A stretch of 64,000 bases of DNA from Hyphomicrobiales bacterium (GTDB lineage: Bacteria; Pseudomonadota; Alphaproteobacteria; Rhodospirillales; JACKKN01). The stretch spans positions 385,574-449,573 of the forward strand of contig JACKKN010000002.1 of assembly GCA_024236415.1 (NCBI GenBank), in the 5' to 3' direction. The notes under the pieces are model-generated. The model saw nothing but the letters and a program-made list of their open reading frames with translations, searched no databases and was not told the origin of the DNA. The translations under genes were made by a program, and so were the position numbers. Below, one piece after another: positions 54,624 to 63,946 of this stretch. Each line of letters starts with the position of its first letter. Within the stretch, counting starts at the first letter, position 1.

Positions 54624-56186
54624 CTAACTGCCCCGCGGCGTGTCCGGCGGCACCGGCTCCATATAGGGGAACCGCGCCAGGCCCTTGGTCATCGTGGTGT
54701 TGGTGTCGGCGGCGCTGCGTACGAATTCCTTCGAGGCGTCGCGATAGGGCTGGTAGTCCCACGGCGCGCGGTTGCCCTTCAGCAGCACCTTTTGCAGGTA
54801 GAGACGGCGCCGCTGGCTCTGGATGATCTTTTCCTTCAGGCCGACGGGGTCCCAGCGCCCGAGAATGTCGCCCAGCATGGCGCGCTCGACGTCCGCGTAT
54901 TTCGGATCGCCGCACAGGTTGTTCAGCTCCTGCGGGTCGTTGCCGAGGTCGTAGAGCATGCCCGGATCGTCCTCGCAGTAGACGTACTTGAAGCCGTCCT
55001 TCCTGAGCATCAGGGCCGGTGCGTAGAGCCCCTCGCCGGTGAATTCCATCATCACGTCGTCGCGCCAGTCGGGGTCGTTGCCGTGCAGCAGGTTGGCCAG
55101 GCTGTGGCCGTCGACGGGCTCGACCAGGGCGGGCGGCTTGCCGTCGGTGGCCAGGTCGAGGAACGTGGGCAGCAGGTCGACCAGCGAAACGCCCCGATCC
55201 TCCACGTGGCCCTGGCGGGCACCCGGCCGGGCGACGATCAGCGGCACGCGCACCGACCACTCATAGGGGTTGAATTTGTACCACATGCCGCGCTCGCCCA
55301 TCATGTCGCCGTGGTCGGCGGTGAAGAACACGATGGTGTTCTCGGCCAGCCCCGTGTCCTGCAACGCCTGCATCAGCTTGCCGACCTGGTCGTCGACGTA
55401 GCTGATCATGGCGTAGTAGGCATGGCGGGCGACGCGGATCTGCGCGTCGCTGACATGGTGCTCGTCCTGGCGGATCAGATAGTAGTAGCGCTGGCTCCAG
55501 GGGTCGCGCTTCTCGAAGGGAATGTACGGCACCGACGGCATGTCGATCTCGTCGTGATCATAGCGGTCCCAGTATTCCTGGCTGATGGTGAAGGGGTTGT
55601 GCGGATGGGTGAACGACGCGGCCAGGAAGAACGGCCGGCCGTCGCGGTCGCGGGCGTAGTCGTAGATCTTCCTGACCGAGGTGAAGCAGACTTCCTCGTC
55701 ATAGTCCAGTTGCAGCGAGCGCTTGCACAGGCCCGCCTCGACGACCCCGCGCAGGCTCATCACCGACGGCGCGAACGGAAAGTCGGTCTGGCTCCAGTCG
55801 GGCGTCCAGCCGAAGTCGGAGGGATAGATGTCGGTCGTCAGCCTCTCCTCGAAACCGTGCAGCTGGTCGGGGCCGACGAAATGCATCTTGCCGCTGAGGC
55901 AGGTCTTGTAGCCCATGTCGCGCAGGTAGTGGGCGAAGGTCGGCACCGACGCCGGAAACTCCGAGGCGTTGTCGTAGGCGCCGATCCGGGACGACAGCTG
56001 GCCGGCCATCATGGAGAACCGGGACGGCGCGCAAACCGGGTTGTTGCAATAGGCGTTGCGGAAGGTGGTGCCGCGGTCGGCGAGGCGCTGCAAATGGGGC
56101 GTCTTGACCACCTTGTGCCCGTACATGGGCAGCGCCGGGCCCGCCATCTGGTCGGCCTGAATGAACAGGATATTCGGTGCGGTCAT
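54624..56186 (-). CDS. betC: Choline-sulfatase
   Basis: A 520-aa formylglycine sulfatase with the BetC-specific blocks NILFIQADQMAGPALPMYG, FRNAYCNNPVCAPSRFSMMAGQ (formylglycine Cys in CAPSR), LSGKMHFVGPDQLHGFEERLTTDIYPSDFGWTPDW, SFTHPHNPF and FTADHGDMMGERGMW. These are near-diagnostic of choline sulfatase, which splits choline O-sulfate into choline and sulfate. No signal peptide; cytoplasmic. The C-terminal tail (ARFPYMEPVPPD) is the extended arm seen in this family. It starts 14 bases after the next sulfatase. A GMC (BetA-like) gene is in the same leftward run. Confidence 0.9.
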   Translation of the reverse strand: MTAPNILFIQADQMAGPALPMYGHKVVKTPHLQRLADRGTTFRNAYCNNPVCAPSRFSMMAGQLSSRIGAYDNASEFPASVPTFAHYLRDMGYKTCLSGKMHFVGPDQLHGFEERLTTDIYPSDFGWTPDWSQTDFPFAPSVMSLRGVVEAGLCKRSLQLDYDEEVCFTSVRKIYDYARDRDGRPFFLAASFTHPHNPFTISQEYWDRYDHDEIDMPSVPYIPFEKRDPWSQRYYYLIRQDEHHVSDAQIRVARHAYYAMISYVDDQVGKLMQALQDTGLAENTIVFFTADHGDMMGERGMWYKFNPYEWSVRVPLIVARPGARQGHVEDRGVSLVDLLPTFLDLATDGKPPALVEPVDGHSLANLLHGNDPDWRDDVMMEFTGEGLYAPALMLRKDGFKYVYCEDDPGMLYDLGNDPQELNNLCGDPKYADVERAMLGDILGRWDPVGLKEKIIQSQRRRLYLQKVLLKGNRAPWDYQPYRDASKEFVRSAADTNTTMTKGLARFPYMEPVPPDTPRGS

Positions 56187-56199
56187 CTCCAGGTTCCTC

Positions 56200-57723
56200 T
56201 TACGTGGCGGGTTGTTTGCCGGTCGGTCCGGACGTCGTCGGCATCGGCTGCTGCGGCTTGGGCAGCGTGACGTGCCGGCCCTTGAGCATGCCCAACACCG
56301 ACCGGTCCCTGATCTCGTCGATCCATCGGTCCCGGCGCTGGGCATGGCGCGGGTCGAACCACAGGTTGTCCCGTTCGTCCGGGTCGGCCTGCAGGTCATA
56401 GAGCTCGCCGTCGTCCTCGCCGGCGTACCAGACGATCTTCCAGTCCCGGTCGCGGCGCATGACGATGAATTCGGCGCCGGTCTGGATGTGGTCGCGGGCC
56501 AGTTCGGCATAGACCACGCCGTCGCCGGGCGGGGTGCCGTCGACGAGCGTCGGCCACAACGACCGCGCATCCCAATCGCCCGGAACGTCGACGCCGCAGG
56601 CCTCGAGGATGGTCGGCGCCACGTCCATCAACTCCATCGGGGTCGCGACGGTCGCCGGTTTCAGATCCAGCCCGGGCGCCCAGAAGACGAGCGGCACCCT
56701 GAGAACCGTGTCGTACATCGTCCACTTCTGGATGTGGCCATGGTCCCCCAGGGCATCGGCATGGTCCGACGTGAAGATGACGATGGAGTTTTCCAGGTAC
56801 CCGTTGCGTCCGAGCGCGGCGATGATCTCGCCGATCTTTTCATCGATCATGCTGACGTTGGCCGCATAGTGGCGGCGGATCTTCAACAGGTCGTCGGGCG
56901 GGGGCAGGTGCCGCCAGCGGATCGAATCGAAATTGAAGTCGATCATGTTCTGGCGCAGCGCCGCCTGGGCCCTGGGCTGGCGTTCGAGTTCCGCCTCGGT
57001 CGGCCGCGGGACCGGGATGTCGGCATCCTCGTACATGGCCAGGAAGCGGGGCGACGGGTCGTACGGCGGGTGCGGCCCGGGAAAGCCGATCTGCAGGAAC
57101 AGGGGCGCCTCGGCGCTCCGGTCATCCAGCCACCATTTGACCGTATTGCCGACGAAGAAATCGGAGTGAAGCTGTTCGTCGTCGTCCCAGAGGAAGCAGC
57201 CGATGGCCTTTTCGTACCCGTCGGGATCCTCGGCGTAGCGGTTGTAGCGGGACGGCTTGACGATGTTGTGGGATTTGAGCGCCTTGTCCCACTCGTCGTA
57301 GAAGGCCCGGGGATGCTCGTCCAGGAACAGCGGCCGATCCTTGTTCTCGACGACGAAGCGCTGGTGGAACCCGCCCATCGCCTGGTAGGGATTGATGTGC
57401 ATCTTGCCGATGTTGACGCAATGGTACCCGGCGTCGGCCAGCCATTGCACCCAGGTCGGTTGCCATGGCTGGAAGTTGTGGAACACGCCCGTCTTGTGCG
57501 GGTACTTGCCGGCGAACAGGCTGGCCCGCGCCGTGACGCAGACGGGGGAGTTCACGAAACAGTTTTCGAACGAAGCCCCCTCGCGGACGAGACGGTCCAG
57601 GTTGGGCGTGTGCATCCAGCCCGCGCCCAGGGCGGCGATGGAGTCGAACCGCTGCTGGTCGGTCATGATCAGGATGATGTTCGGCCGTTCTCCAGGGCCG
57701 AGCCCGCCGATTCCATGGGTCAT
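56200..57723 (-). CDS. Sulfatase with variant formylglycine motif
   Basis: A 507-aa S1-type sulfatase; ATG 57723 has GGTGG 6 bases upstream, with a GTG at 57732 as alternative. The N-terminus NIILIMTDQQRFDSI gives the metal Asp pair; the nucleophile is in NSPVCVTARASLFAGKYPHKTG, that is C-V-T-A-R, with Thr where Pro or Ala is usual; NIGKMH and FTSDHADALGDHGHIQKWTMYD follow. It is close to arylsulfatase/phosphonate-ester hydrolase relatives. Whether formylglycine forms at CVTAR is uncertain. No signal peptide. Between BetC and the second TAXI binding protein. Confidence 0.9.
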   Translation of the reverse strand: MTHGIGGLGPGERPNIILIMTDQQRFDSIAALGAGWMHTPNLDRLVREGASFENCFVNSPVCVTARASLFAGKYPHKTGVFHNFQPWQPTWVQWLADAGYHCVNIGKMHINPYQAMGGFHQRFVVENKDRPLFLDEHPRAFYDEWDKALKSHNIVKPSRYNRYAEDPDGYEKAIGCFLWDDDEQLHSDFFVGNTVKWWLDDRSAEAPLFLQIGFPGPHPPYDPSPRFLAMYEDADIPVPRPTEAELERQPRAQAALRQNMIDFNFDSIRWRHLPPPDDLLKIRRHYAANVSMIDEKIGEIIAALGRNGYLENSIVIFTSDHADALGDHGHIQKWTMYDTVLRVPLVFWAPGLDLKPATVATPMELMDVAPTILEACGVDVPGDWDARSLWPTLVDGTPPGDGVVYAELARDHIQTGAEFIVMRRDRDWKIVWYAGEDDGELYDLQADPDERDNLWFDPRHAQRRDRWIDEIRDRSVLGMLKGRHVTLPKPQQPMPTTSGPTGKQPAT

Positions 57724-57814
57724 GGGTGCCACCAGTCAGTACGGGTTGAGTGTGCCGGACGGGCAAGGGTCCGCACCCGAAACCTGACGGCGGCTCCGGG
57801 TGCGGGACGGGCGA

Positions 57815-58816
57815 TCATTTGCCGGCGGTGCGCTTGACGAAGTCCTCGATGCCGGGGACGTTGATTTCCCGGTAGTAGCGCAGCGCGCCCGGGTGCAGCG
57901 GCGCGGCGAACCCGTTCAGCACGGTTTCCTTCTTGACCCGGCCGAAGGCGGGATGCACGTCCTTCAGCTTGCCAAGGTTGGTCATGATCGCCTTGGTCAT
58001 CTCGTAGACCGCGTCCTCGGGAACGGACGCGCTGATCACCAGGACGTTGCCCAGGCCATAGGTGGACGTCGGGGTGTCGATCCCGTTGTAGGTCTTGGCC
58101 GGGATCTGCATCTGGAAGTAGGGCGGGAACTTGGCGTGCACGCGCGCGTACACGTCATCGGGGATGGGAACCAGGCTGACCTCGTGCTGGGCGCTGAGCT
58201 TGATGACCGGCGGCAACGGGAAACTGCCGTTCCAGATGGCGGCGTCCAGGTTGCCGTCGCTCAGCATGTCGACCATGTTGCCCAGGCGGACGCGGAAGTC
58301 CTTGAAATCCTGGCCCGGTTTCAGGCCCAGGCCCTCGACCAGGGCTTCGGCGTCGAGCATCGAGGTGCCGCCCGGCTGCCCCATTCCGACGCGCTTGCCC
58401 TTGAGGTCGCCGACGGATTTCACGGACCCGTCCTTGAGGGTGATGATGTGGACGGCCATGGGGGCGATCGACAGCCAGCTCAGGACGGCGCCGGGCTTGG
58501 CGCCCTTGAACGGGCCCTCGGCCTTGAAGGCGCTGTAGGCGGACAGCGAGTTCGCCATGCCGGCCTCCATCTCGCCCTTGCTCATGAGCTTGACGTTGGC
58601 GACGTAGCCTTTGGTCTCCTCGGCGGTGGCCTGCACCTCCTGGACGTTCTTGTTGATGACGTCGGCGATGCCGGCGGCCCAGGTGTAGGCCGTGCACCCC
58701 ACCGGGCACGAGCCGATGGAGATCAGCGTCTTGGCGTTGGCCGACGGAAGGCCCGACGCCGCGGCGAACAACGTGGCGGCGACGGCGAAGACTTTGAGTG
58801 GGATTCGAGTGGACAT
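57815..58816 (-). CDS. TAXI-family TRAP transporter substrate-binding protein (copy 2)
   Basis: A 333-aa protein; ATG 58816 has GGAGGT 5 bases upstream. Signal peptide MSTRIPLKVFAVAATLFAAASGLPSANA. TAXI pattern: ISIGSCPVGCTAYTWAAGIADVINKNV, KSVGDLKGKRVGMGQPGGTSM, DGNLDAAIWNGSFPLPPV, and an end of LHPGALRYYREINVPG. The sequence is divergent from copy 1, implying a different ligand. The permease gene lies immediately upstream. Confidence 0.93.
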   Translation of the reverse strand: MSTRIPLKVFAVAATLFAAASGLPSANAKTLISIGSCPVGCTAYTWAAGIADVINKNVQEVQATAEETKGYVANVKLMSKGEMEAGMANSLSAYSAFKAEGPFKGAKPGAVLSWLSIAPMAVHIITLKDGSVKSVGDLKGKRVGMGQPGGTSMLDAEALVEGLGLKPGQDFKDFRVRLGNMVDMLSDGNLDAAIWNGSFPLPPVIKLSAQHEVSLVPIPDDVYARVHAKFPPYFQMQIPAKTYNGIDTPTSTYGLGNVLVISASVPEDAVYEMTKAIMTNLGKLKDVHPAFGRVKKETVLNGFAAPLHPGALRYYREINVPGIEDFVKRTAGK

Positions 58817-58940
58817 TTCTACCTCCAAGTTTGGTTCGTTTTTGCTTGTTCGGTTCGGTTTGTTGTTGGCCCAGAGGTCGTTTCCGAACCTCGACCCATG
58901 GGCTGCATTTGCAGTGCGGTTTCGCCCCCCCCGGCCGGTG

Positions 58941-60845
58941 TCACATGGCGGCCCCGGTCGGGGCGTTTCGGGCCGACTCGGCCTTGCGCCGGTACCACTG
59001 GTATCCCATGCCGGCCGCCAGCAGCGCGGCGCCGACCAGATCGCTGGTGGTTTCCGGCGCCATCAACAGCAGGCCGCCGCCGAAGATGACGATCCGTTCG
59101 ATGACCGACATGCGGACCAGCAGCCACCCCTGCACGGCGCCGGCGATGGCCACCGAGCCGACGGTGGCGGTGATCGCCGCCATGACGATGGCGGCCAGAC
59201 CGCCGATTCCGATCAGGGCCGGGTTCATGACGAAGAAGAACGGCACGATGAACGCGGCGATGCCGAACCGCACCGCGGTCACCGCGATGCGGAAGGGATT
59301 GGCGTTGGCCAGCCCCGCGGCCGCATACGCCGCCATGGCCACGGGCGGGGTGATCGCCGACAGCATGGCGCCGTAGAAGCAGAAGAGGTGCGCAGCGAGG
59401 AGGTCGACGCCCAGATTGACAAGGGCCGGCGCGACCAGCGTCGAGACCAGGATGTAGGCGGCCGCCGTCGGCAGCCCCATGCCCAGCACCAGGGATGCGA
59501 TCAGGGTCAGGATCAGGGCGATCACCAGGCTGTCGCCGGACGCGGCGATGATGAGGGAGCTGAACTTGAGGCCCAGCCCGGTCAGCGTGATGACGCCGAT
59601 GATGATGCCGGCCGTGGCGCAGGCGGCGGCGACCGGCAGGATGGCATGGGCGCCGTCGATGAAGGCGCCGATCAGTTCCTTCGGCGTCAGCCAGGTGGAA
59701 CGCTTCACATAGCTGGCGGCGAGGGTGGCGACGATGGCCCAGAAGGACGCGTACATCACCGAATAGCCGGCAATGAGCATCCACGCGAACACCACCAGCG
59801 ACACCAACAGGTGCCCGCCGCCGAGCAGGGTGGCGCGGATGCCGGGCAGGTCCTCGCCGGTGAGAATGGGGATGCTGCGTTTGACGGCCTCGAGGTGGAC
59901 CACCATGAACAGGACCATGTAGTAGAGGAAGGACGGCAGGATCGCCGCGGTCGCGATTTCCAGGTAGGGCCGCTCGGTCAGGTCGGCCATGATGAAGGCC
60001 GCCGCGCCCATCACCGGCGGCATCAGCTGCCCGCCGGTGGAGGCCACCGCCTCGACCGCGCCGGCCACGTGCGGCTGGTAGCCGTTGCGCTTCATCAGCG
60101 GGATCGAGATGGTGCCCGTGGTCAGCACGTTGGCCACGGCCGTGCCCGAGATCATGCCCATCAGGCTGCTGCCCACCACCGCCGCCTTGGCCGGCCCGCC
60201 CCGCGACCTGCCGGTGGCGCCGGTCGCGATATCCATCAGCACCTTGCCGGCGCCCGAACGCTCCAGCATGGCCCCGAAAATGACGATCATGATGACGAAG
60301 GTGGCGCTCACGCCGAGCGGCGTGCCGAAGATTCCGCCGCCGCCCAGGTAAAGGTGGGCGACGACCCGCTCCAGGGAATACCCGCGGTGGAAGAGCATGC
60401 CGGGCAGATAGGGCCCGGCGAACGCATAGGCGAGGAATGCGACGGCCAGGATGACGATCGGCCAGCCGATGACCCGGCGTGTCGCCTCCAACAGGCAGAC
60501 CACGCAGACGATGCCGAGCCAGAACTCGACCTCGGTCAGTTCACCCCACCGGTTGGAAATCTCGGTGAAGAAGACGACGTGGTAGATCAGCACGGCGAAA
60601 CCGACCGCCATCAACAGCGCGTCGAGGACCACCCGGAATTTGGCCGACGAGCGCCGCGCGAGGGCCCCGTGGGTGGTGAATATCAGGACCATCACCAGCG
60701 CCAGGTGGAAGCTGCGCTGCAGCATGTCGGACAGCACGCCGAAGAACGCGGTGTAGATGCTGAACACCGAAAGCACGATGGCGACACCCCGTCGCAGAAG
60801 GTCGACAGGGGCCCACGCCTCCCGTTCCCCCGAAGCCGCCGTCAT
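58941..60845 (-). CDS. TRAP transporter fused permease, TAXI type (copy 2)
   Basis: A 634-aa fused DctQM permease. Core segments are GGGGIFGTPLGVSATFVIMIVIFGAMLERSGAGKVLMDI, GGPAKAAVVGSSLMGMISGTAVANVLTTGTISIPLMKRNGY, STGGQLMPPVMGAAAFIMADL, GMGLPTAAAYILVSTL and ITPPVAMAAYAAAGLANANP. It works with the downstream TAXI binding protein. The ATG at 60845 overlaps the ROK gene stop (ATGA), so regulator and transporter are translationally coupled. Confidence 0.94.
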   Translation of the reverse strand: MTAASGEREAWAPVDLLRRGVAIVLSVFSIYTAFFGVLSDMLQRSFHLALVMVLIFTTHGALARRSSAKFRVVLDALLMAVGFAVLIYHVVFFTEISNRWGELTEVEFWLGIVCVVCLLEATRRVIGWPIVILAVAFLAYAFAGPYLPGMLFHRGYSLERVVAHLYLGGGGIFGTPLGVSATFVIMIVIFGAMLERSGAGKVLMDIATGATGRSRGGPAKAAVVGSSLMGMISGTAVANVLTTGTISIPLMKRNGYQPHVAGAVEAVASTGGQLMPPVMGAAAFIMADLTERPYLEIATAAILPSFLYYMVLFMVVHLEAVKRSIPILTGEDLPGIRATLLGGGHLLVSLVVFAWMLIAGYSVMYASFWAIVATLAASYVKRSTWLTPKELIGAFIDGAHAILPVAAACATAGIIIGVITLTGLGLKFSSLIIAASGDSLVIALILTLIASLVLGMGLPTAAAYILVSTLVAPALVNLGVDLLAAHLFCFYGAMLSAITPPVAMAAYAAAGLANANPFRIAVTAVRFGIAAFIVPFFFVMNPALIGIGGLAAIVMAAITATVGSVAIAGAVQGWLLVRMSVIERIVIFGGGLLLMAPETTSDLVGAALLAAGMGYQWYRRKAESARNAPTGAAM

Positions 60846-62101
60846 CGCGCCGCCTCTCGCCCCCCGGTCGCCGCGCCGTCGGTGAGCCCTTCGATGTCGA
60901 GCTGCGGCGAATACAAAAAGGAATCCAGGGCCAGGATCCCGGCCGCCCGGATCGCCGGGACACGGCCGATGATCAGTTCCGGCGGGCGGTAGCCGAGCTT
61001 GGCGGGCGCGTCCCGCCACGCGCTTTCGCAGCCGCTGACGTAGGCCGGCGATTCGGAAAGCTTTCCGGCCAGCACGATGGCGTGCGGGTCGATGATCAGC
61101 GCCACGTTCTGCATGGTGCGGCCGAACTGATACCCGGCGCGGTAAAGGGCGTCTCCCGCCGCCGTGCCGGGCGCCGGGTTCTCGCCGATCAACTGGGTCA
61201 AGGCCCTGGCATAGCTCTCGATCTCCCCGGTCTCGAAACGCTGGGAATCGATCCGCCCCAGGTTGGCCAGCACCGACCAGCCCGAGGTATGGGCGTTGAA
61301 GCACCGGTTGTCGCCGCAGGAGCAGACCAGCGCGCTCTCGCCGACCGGCAGGTGCCCGATCTGACCGGCCGAGAAATTGGCGCCGCGGACCAGTTGCCCG
61401 TGGTGGGTGTAGCTGGCACCGCAGGTGACGCTCTGGTGGGCGAGGAAGACGTCCTCGCGCCCCGCCGCCGCGCCCTTCGCCTGTTCGGCCACGTTCATGG
61501 CGTCGGCAATGTTCTCGACGGTCACCGGCAGGCCCGTGCGGCTGCGGATGCGCTGCCCCAGTTCGACCTCCTGCCATCCCAGATAGGGTGCCTTGGTGAC
61601 CGTGCCGGTGGCCGTCTTGACGAACGCGGCGATGGCGATTCCGATGCCCAGCACCCGCTCCGCGTCGACCCCGGCATCGGCGATGATCGAAAGAATGGTG
61701 CTGGAGGCGACCTCGACGGCCTCGTTGGCCGTCCGGATCGATTTGAACGACATCTTCCGGCGGTCCAGAAGGCCGCCCGTGGCGTCGAACAGCGCCACTT
61801 CATGGCCGAACGCGGAAATCACGACGCCAACCACGTATGCGCCCGACGGGCAGATGCGCAAATCCACCTGGCGGCGCCCGGGGCTGCCGTTGCGGTTCCT
61901 CTTGCTGACTTCCTCGACCAGCCCGGCGTCGATCAGTTCCCGGATGATCCGGGTGATGGCCATGGCCGACAGGCCGGTCTCTTCCGCCAGCTGGGTGCGC
62001 GAGCCCCGCGGCACCGCGAACACGTTGCGCAGGACGAGCGAGCGGTGGACGCGCCGCAAGTCGCTGGGGATTCCTGGCATCTGGGGGTTATTTTTAACCA
62101 T
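60842..62101 (-). CDS. ROK-family transcriptional regulator
   Basis: A 419-aa NagC/XylR-type ROK repressor. The N-terminal winged helix (~15-75; GSRTQLAEETGLSAMAITRIIRELIDAGLVEE) precedes two ROK sugar-kinase-like lobes. The zinc motif is in GHLPVGESALVCSCGDNRCFNAHTSG (CxCGxxxC). ROK repressors sense sugars or sugar derivatives, so the transport/sulfatase unit it precedes may handle a sulfated sugar or amino sugar. It lies 44 bases downstream of the GMC gene; a GTTATTAAT element sits just upstream. Confidence 0.92.
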   Translation of the reverse strand: MVKNNPQMPGIPSDLRRVHRSLVLRNVFAVPRGSRTQLAEETGLSAMAITRIIRELIDAGLVEEVSKRNRNGSPGRRQVDLRICPSGAYVVGVVISAFGHEVALFDATGGLLDRRKMSFKSIRTANEAVEVASSTILSIIADAGVDAERVLGIGIAIAAFVKTATGTVTKAPYLGWQEVELGQRIRSRTGLPVTVENIADAMNVAEQAKGAAAGREDVFLAHQSVTCGASYTHHGQLVRGANFSAGQIGHLPVGESALVCSCGDNRCFNAHTSGWSVLANLGRIDSQRFETGEIESYARALTQLIGENPAPGTAAGDALYRAGYQFGRTMQNVALIIDPHAIVLAGKLSESPAYVSGCESAWRDAPAKLGYRPPELIIGRVPAIRAAGILALDSFLYSPQLDIEGLTDGAATGGREAAR

Positions 62102-62107
62102 CCGTTA

Positions 62108-62116
62108 GTTATTAAT
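62108..62116. promoter_or_regulatory. TTAATAAC-type element upstream of rok
   Basis: GTTATTAAT (62108-62116) is the reverse complement of ATTAATAAC and matches the core of the repeats at 63809-63832. It lies seven bases upstream of the ROK start codon in a short AT-rich gap. Plausibly an autoregulatory ROK site. Confidence 0.45.
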
Positions 62117-62145
62117 CAAATTCGGGGGTTTTGGCAAGGTGAATC

Positions 62146-63765
62146 TCAATCCGCCGCGGCCAGAATGGCGGCGGCGCCCTTTTCCGCGATCATCAGCGTC
62201 GGCGCGTTGGTGTTCGCCGAGGTGATCCTGGGCATGACCGATGCGTCGATGACCCGCAGACCGTGGACCCCGCGGACGCGGAGTTCGGGGTCGACCACGG
62301 CCCCCTCGTCGCTCCCCATCCGGCAGGTGCCGACGCAATGGAACACGGTTCCGCCCAGGTTGCGCACGCTGTCCCAGATCTCGGCGTCCGACCCGACGGC
62401 GGCGCCGGGCACGACCTCCAGGTCCCAAAGACCGCGGAAGGCGGGCTGCCCGTAGATCGCGCGCAGAATCTTGACCCCCTCGACGATCACCCGGCGGTCG
62501 GTCTCGTTGTTGAAGTAGTCGGGCGCGATGCGGGGCTGCCGCAGCGGATCGGACGACTGGATGCGGATGCGGCCGCGCGCCAGCGGATGGCATTGCCAGA
62601 CCGACGCGGTGAATCCCGAATAGGAATGCAGCGGCGCCCCGGGCTTGTCGACGGAAAGCGGCATGACGTTGAACTGGACATCGGGACGGCCGCCTTCGGC
62701 GAACCTGGTGCATGCGGCACCGCCGACCTGGCCGGCGCCGACCGTCAGCGGGCCCGAGGCCCGGACCAGCCACTGCAACCCCCATTGCGCCAGCTTCAGG
62801 GGATTGCGGATGCCGTCATTGAGCGAGTTTTTCGTCACCAGGCGCACGATGGTGCGCATCTGGTAGTGGTCCTGAAGGTTCTCCCCCACCTCCGGCAGGT
62901 CCTGCACCACGGGAATGCCGTGTTCCGCCAGCAGCCCCGCCGGCCCGACGCCGGAAAGCTGCAGGATCTGCGGGGACTGGATGGCGCCGGCGGCGAGAAC
63001 CACCTCGCGCGCGGCCGCCGCACGCCGGCGCTGCCCCGCGGCGAGCCATTCGACGCCGGTGGCGCGCCGGCCGTCGAACAGAACTTTCGTCACATGCGCG
63101 CCCGAAACCAGGGTCAGGTTCGGCCGCGCGAGGGCGGGTGTCAGGAACGCCGTCGCCGCGCTGCACCGCCAGCGCCCCTTGATGGAGAGCTGATAGGCGC
63201 CGACGCCATGGGTCGTGGCGCCGTTGAAATCGGTGTTGACGGGAAGACCGTACTCCTGCGCCGCCGCCAGCCAGGCCCGGCACGACGGGTCGTCGTTGCG
63301 CAGATCGCTGACACCCATTTCGCCGGACCGGCCGTGGTACCCGTCCTCGCCGCCGGTGTAGGTCTCGAGCTTCCGGAAAAACGGCAGCACGCCCGCATAA
63401 TTCCAGCCCCGGGCGCCGAGGTGCTCCCAGCCATCGAAGTCCTCCCGCTGGCCGCGGATGAAGATCAGGCCGTTGATGGAGCTCGACCCGCCAACCACCC
63501 GCCCGCGCGGCCAAACCACGTTGCGCCCCCCTGTGCCGTCGCTGGGCTCGGTATCGAACTGCCGCGCAAACCGGTCGTCGAAGATGGTGCGGAAGTACCC
63601 GACCGGCAGCCGGAGCCAGAAGTTCCGGTCGGGTCCGCCGGCCTCGAGCACCAGGACGCGGTTGCCGGGATTCTCGCTCAGCCGGTTCGCGAGCAGGGAA
63701 CCGGACGCCCCGGCGCCGACGACGATGTAGTCGAAGGGGATGTCATCGGGTGCGTCAGCGGACAT
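62146..63765 (-). CDS. GMC-family oxidoreductase, choline dehydrogenase-like
   Basis: A 539-aa FAD enzyme. FAD motif YIVVGAGASGSLLANRLSE; GMC signatures GRVVGGSSSINGLIFIRGQREDFDGW and GAIQSPQILQLSGVGP; catalytic His in FHCVGTCRMG, and the Asn/His end INAPT-like ANTNAPTLMIAEKGA. It is BetA-like, oxidizing choline or another alcohol. With BetC in the same leftward run it could take choline from choline sulfate to betaine aldehyde. It is the first gene of the ROK/TAXI/sulfatase unit in transcription order. A homologous polyol or sugar-alcohol dehydrogenase activity is possible. Confidence 0.88.
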   Translation of the reverse strand: MSADAPDDIPFDYIVVGAGASGSLLANRLSENPGNRVLVLEAGGPDRNFWLRLPVGYFRTIFDDRFARQFDTEPSDGTGGRNVVWPRGRVVGGSSSINGLIFIRGQREDFDGWEHLGARGWNYAGVLPFFRKLETYTGGEDGYHGRSGEMGVSDLRNDDPSCRAWLAAAQEYGLPVNTDFNGATTHGVGAYQLSIKGRWRCSAATAFLTPALARPNLTLVSGAHVTKVLFDGRRATGVEWLAAGQRRRAAAAREVVLAAGAIQSPQILQLSGVGPAGLLAEHGIPVVQDLPEVGENLQDHYQMRTIVRLVTKNSLNDGIRNPLKLAQWGLQWLVRASGPLTVGAGQVGGAACTRFAEGGRPDVQFNVMPLSVDKPGAPLHSYSGFTASVWQCHPLARGRIRIQSSDPLRQPRIAPDYFNNETDRRVIVEGVKILRAIYGQPAFRGLWDLEVVPGAAVGSDAEIWDSVRNLGGTVFHCVGTCRMGSDEGAVVDPELRVRGVHGLRVIDASVMPRITSANTNAPTLMIAEKGAAAILAAAD

Positions 63766-63808
63766 GCCGGGATGGAACCTTGTGGATCACCGCCGGGAGG
63801 ACGGCTCA

Positions 63809-63832
63809 GTTAATAACTTACTGTTAATAACT
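63809..63832. promoter_or_regulatory. Direct repeat operator upstream of GMC gene
   Basis: GTTAATAACT occurs at 63809-63818 and 63823-63832, 14 bases apart, 44 bases upstream of the GMC start. The TTAATAAC core recurs at 62108-62116 before rok. Likely ROK-binding sites for the unit. Confidence 0.6.
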
Positions 63833-63901
63833 CAGCCGCAAACCGTTGGCAACTACCTTTCCCGCACCATTTTCTGTCGCGGCACGAAATCGCCCAACGA
63901 C

Positions 63902-63923
63902 CTCAGGTCACCGGCGACCTGAG
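63902..63923. terminator. Inverted repeat near right edge
   Basis: CTCAGGTC (63902-63909) and GACCTGAG (63916-63923) form perfect 8-base arms around a 6-base loop in an intergenic region. No T-tract follows; it could be an operator or mRNA hairpin. Confidence 0.4.
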
Positions 63924-63946
63924 CCCCGCGCAGCAAGTCGCGCCAC

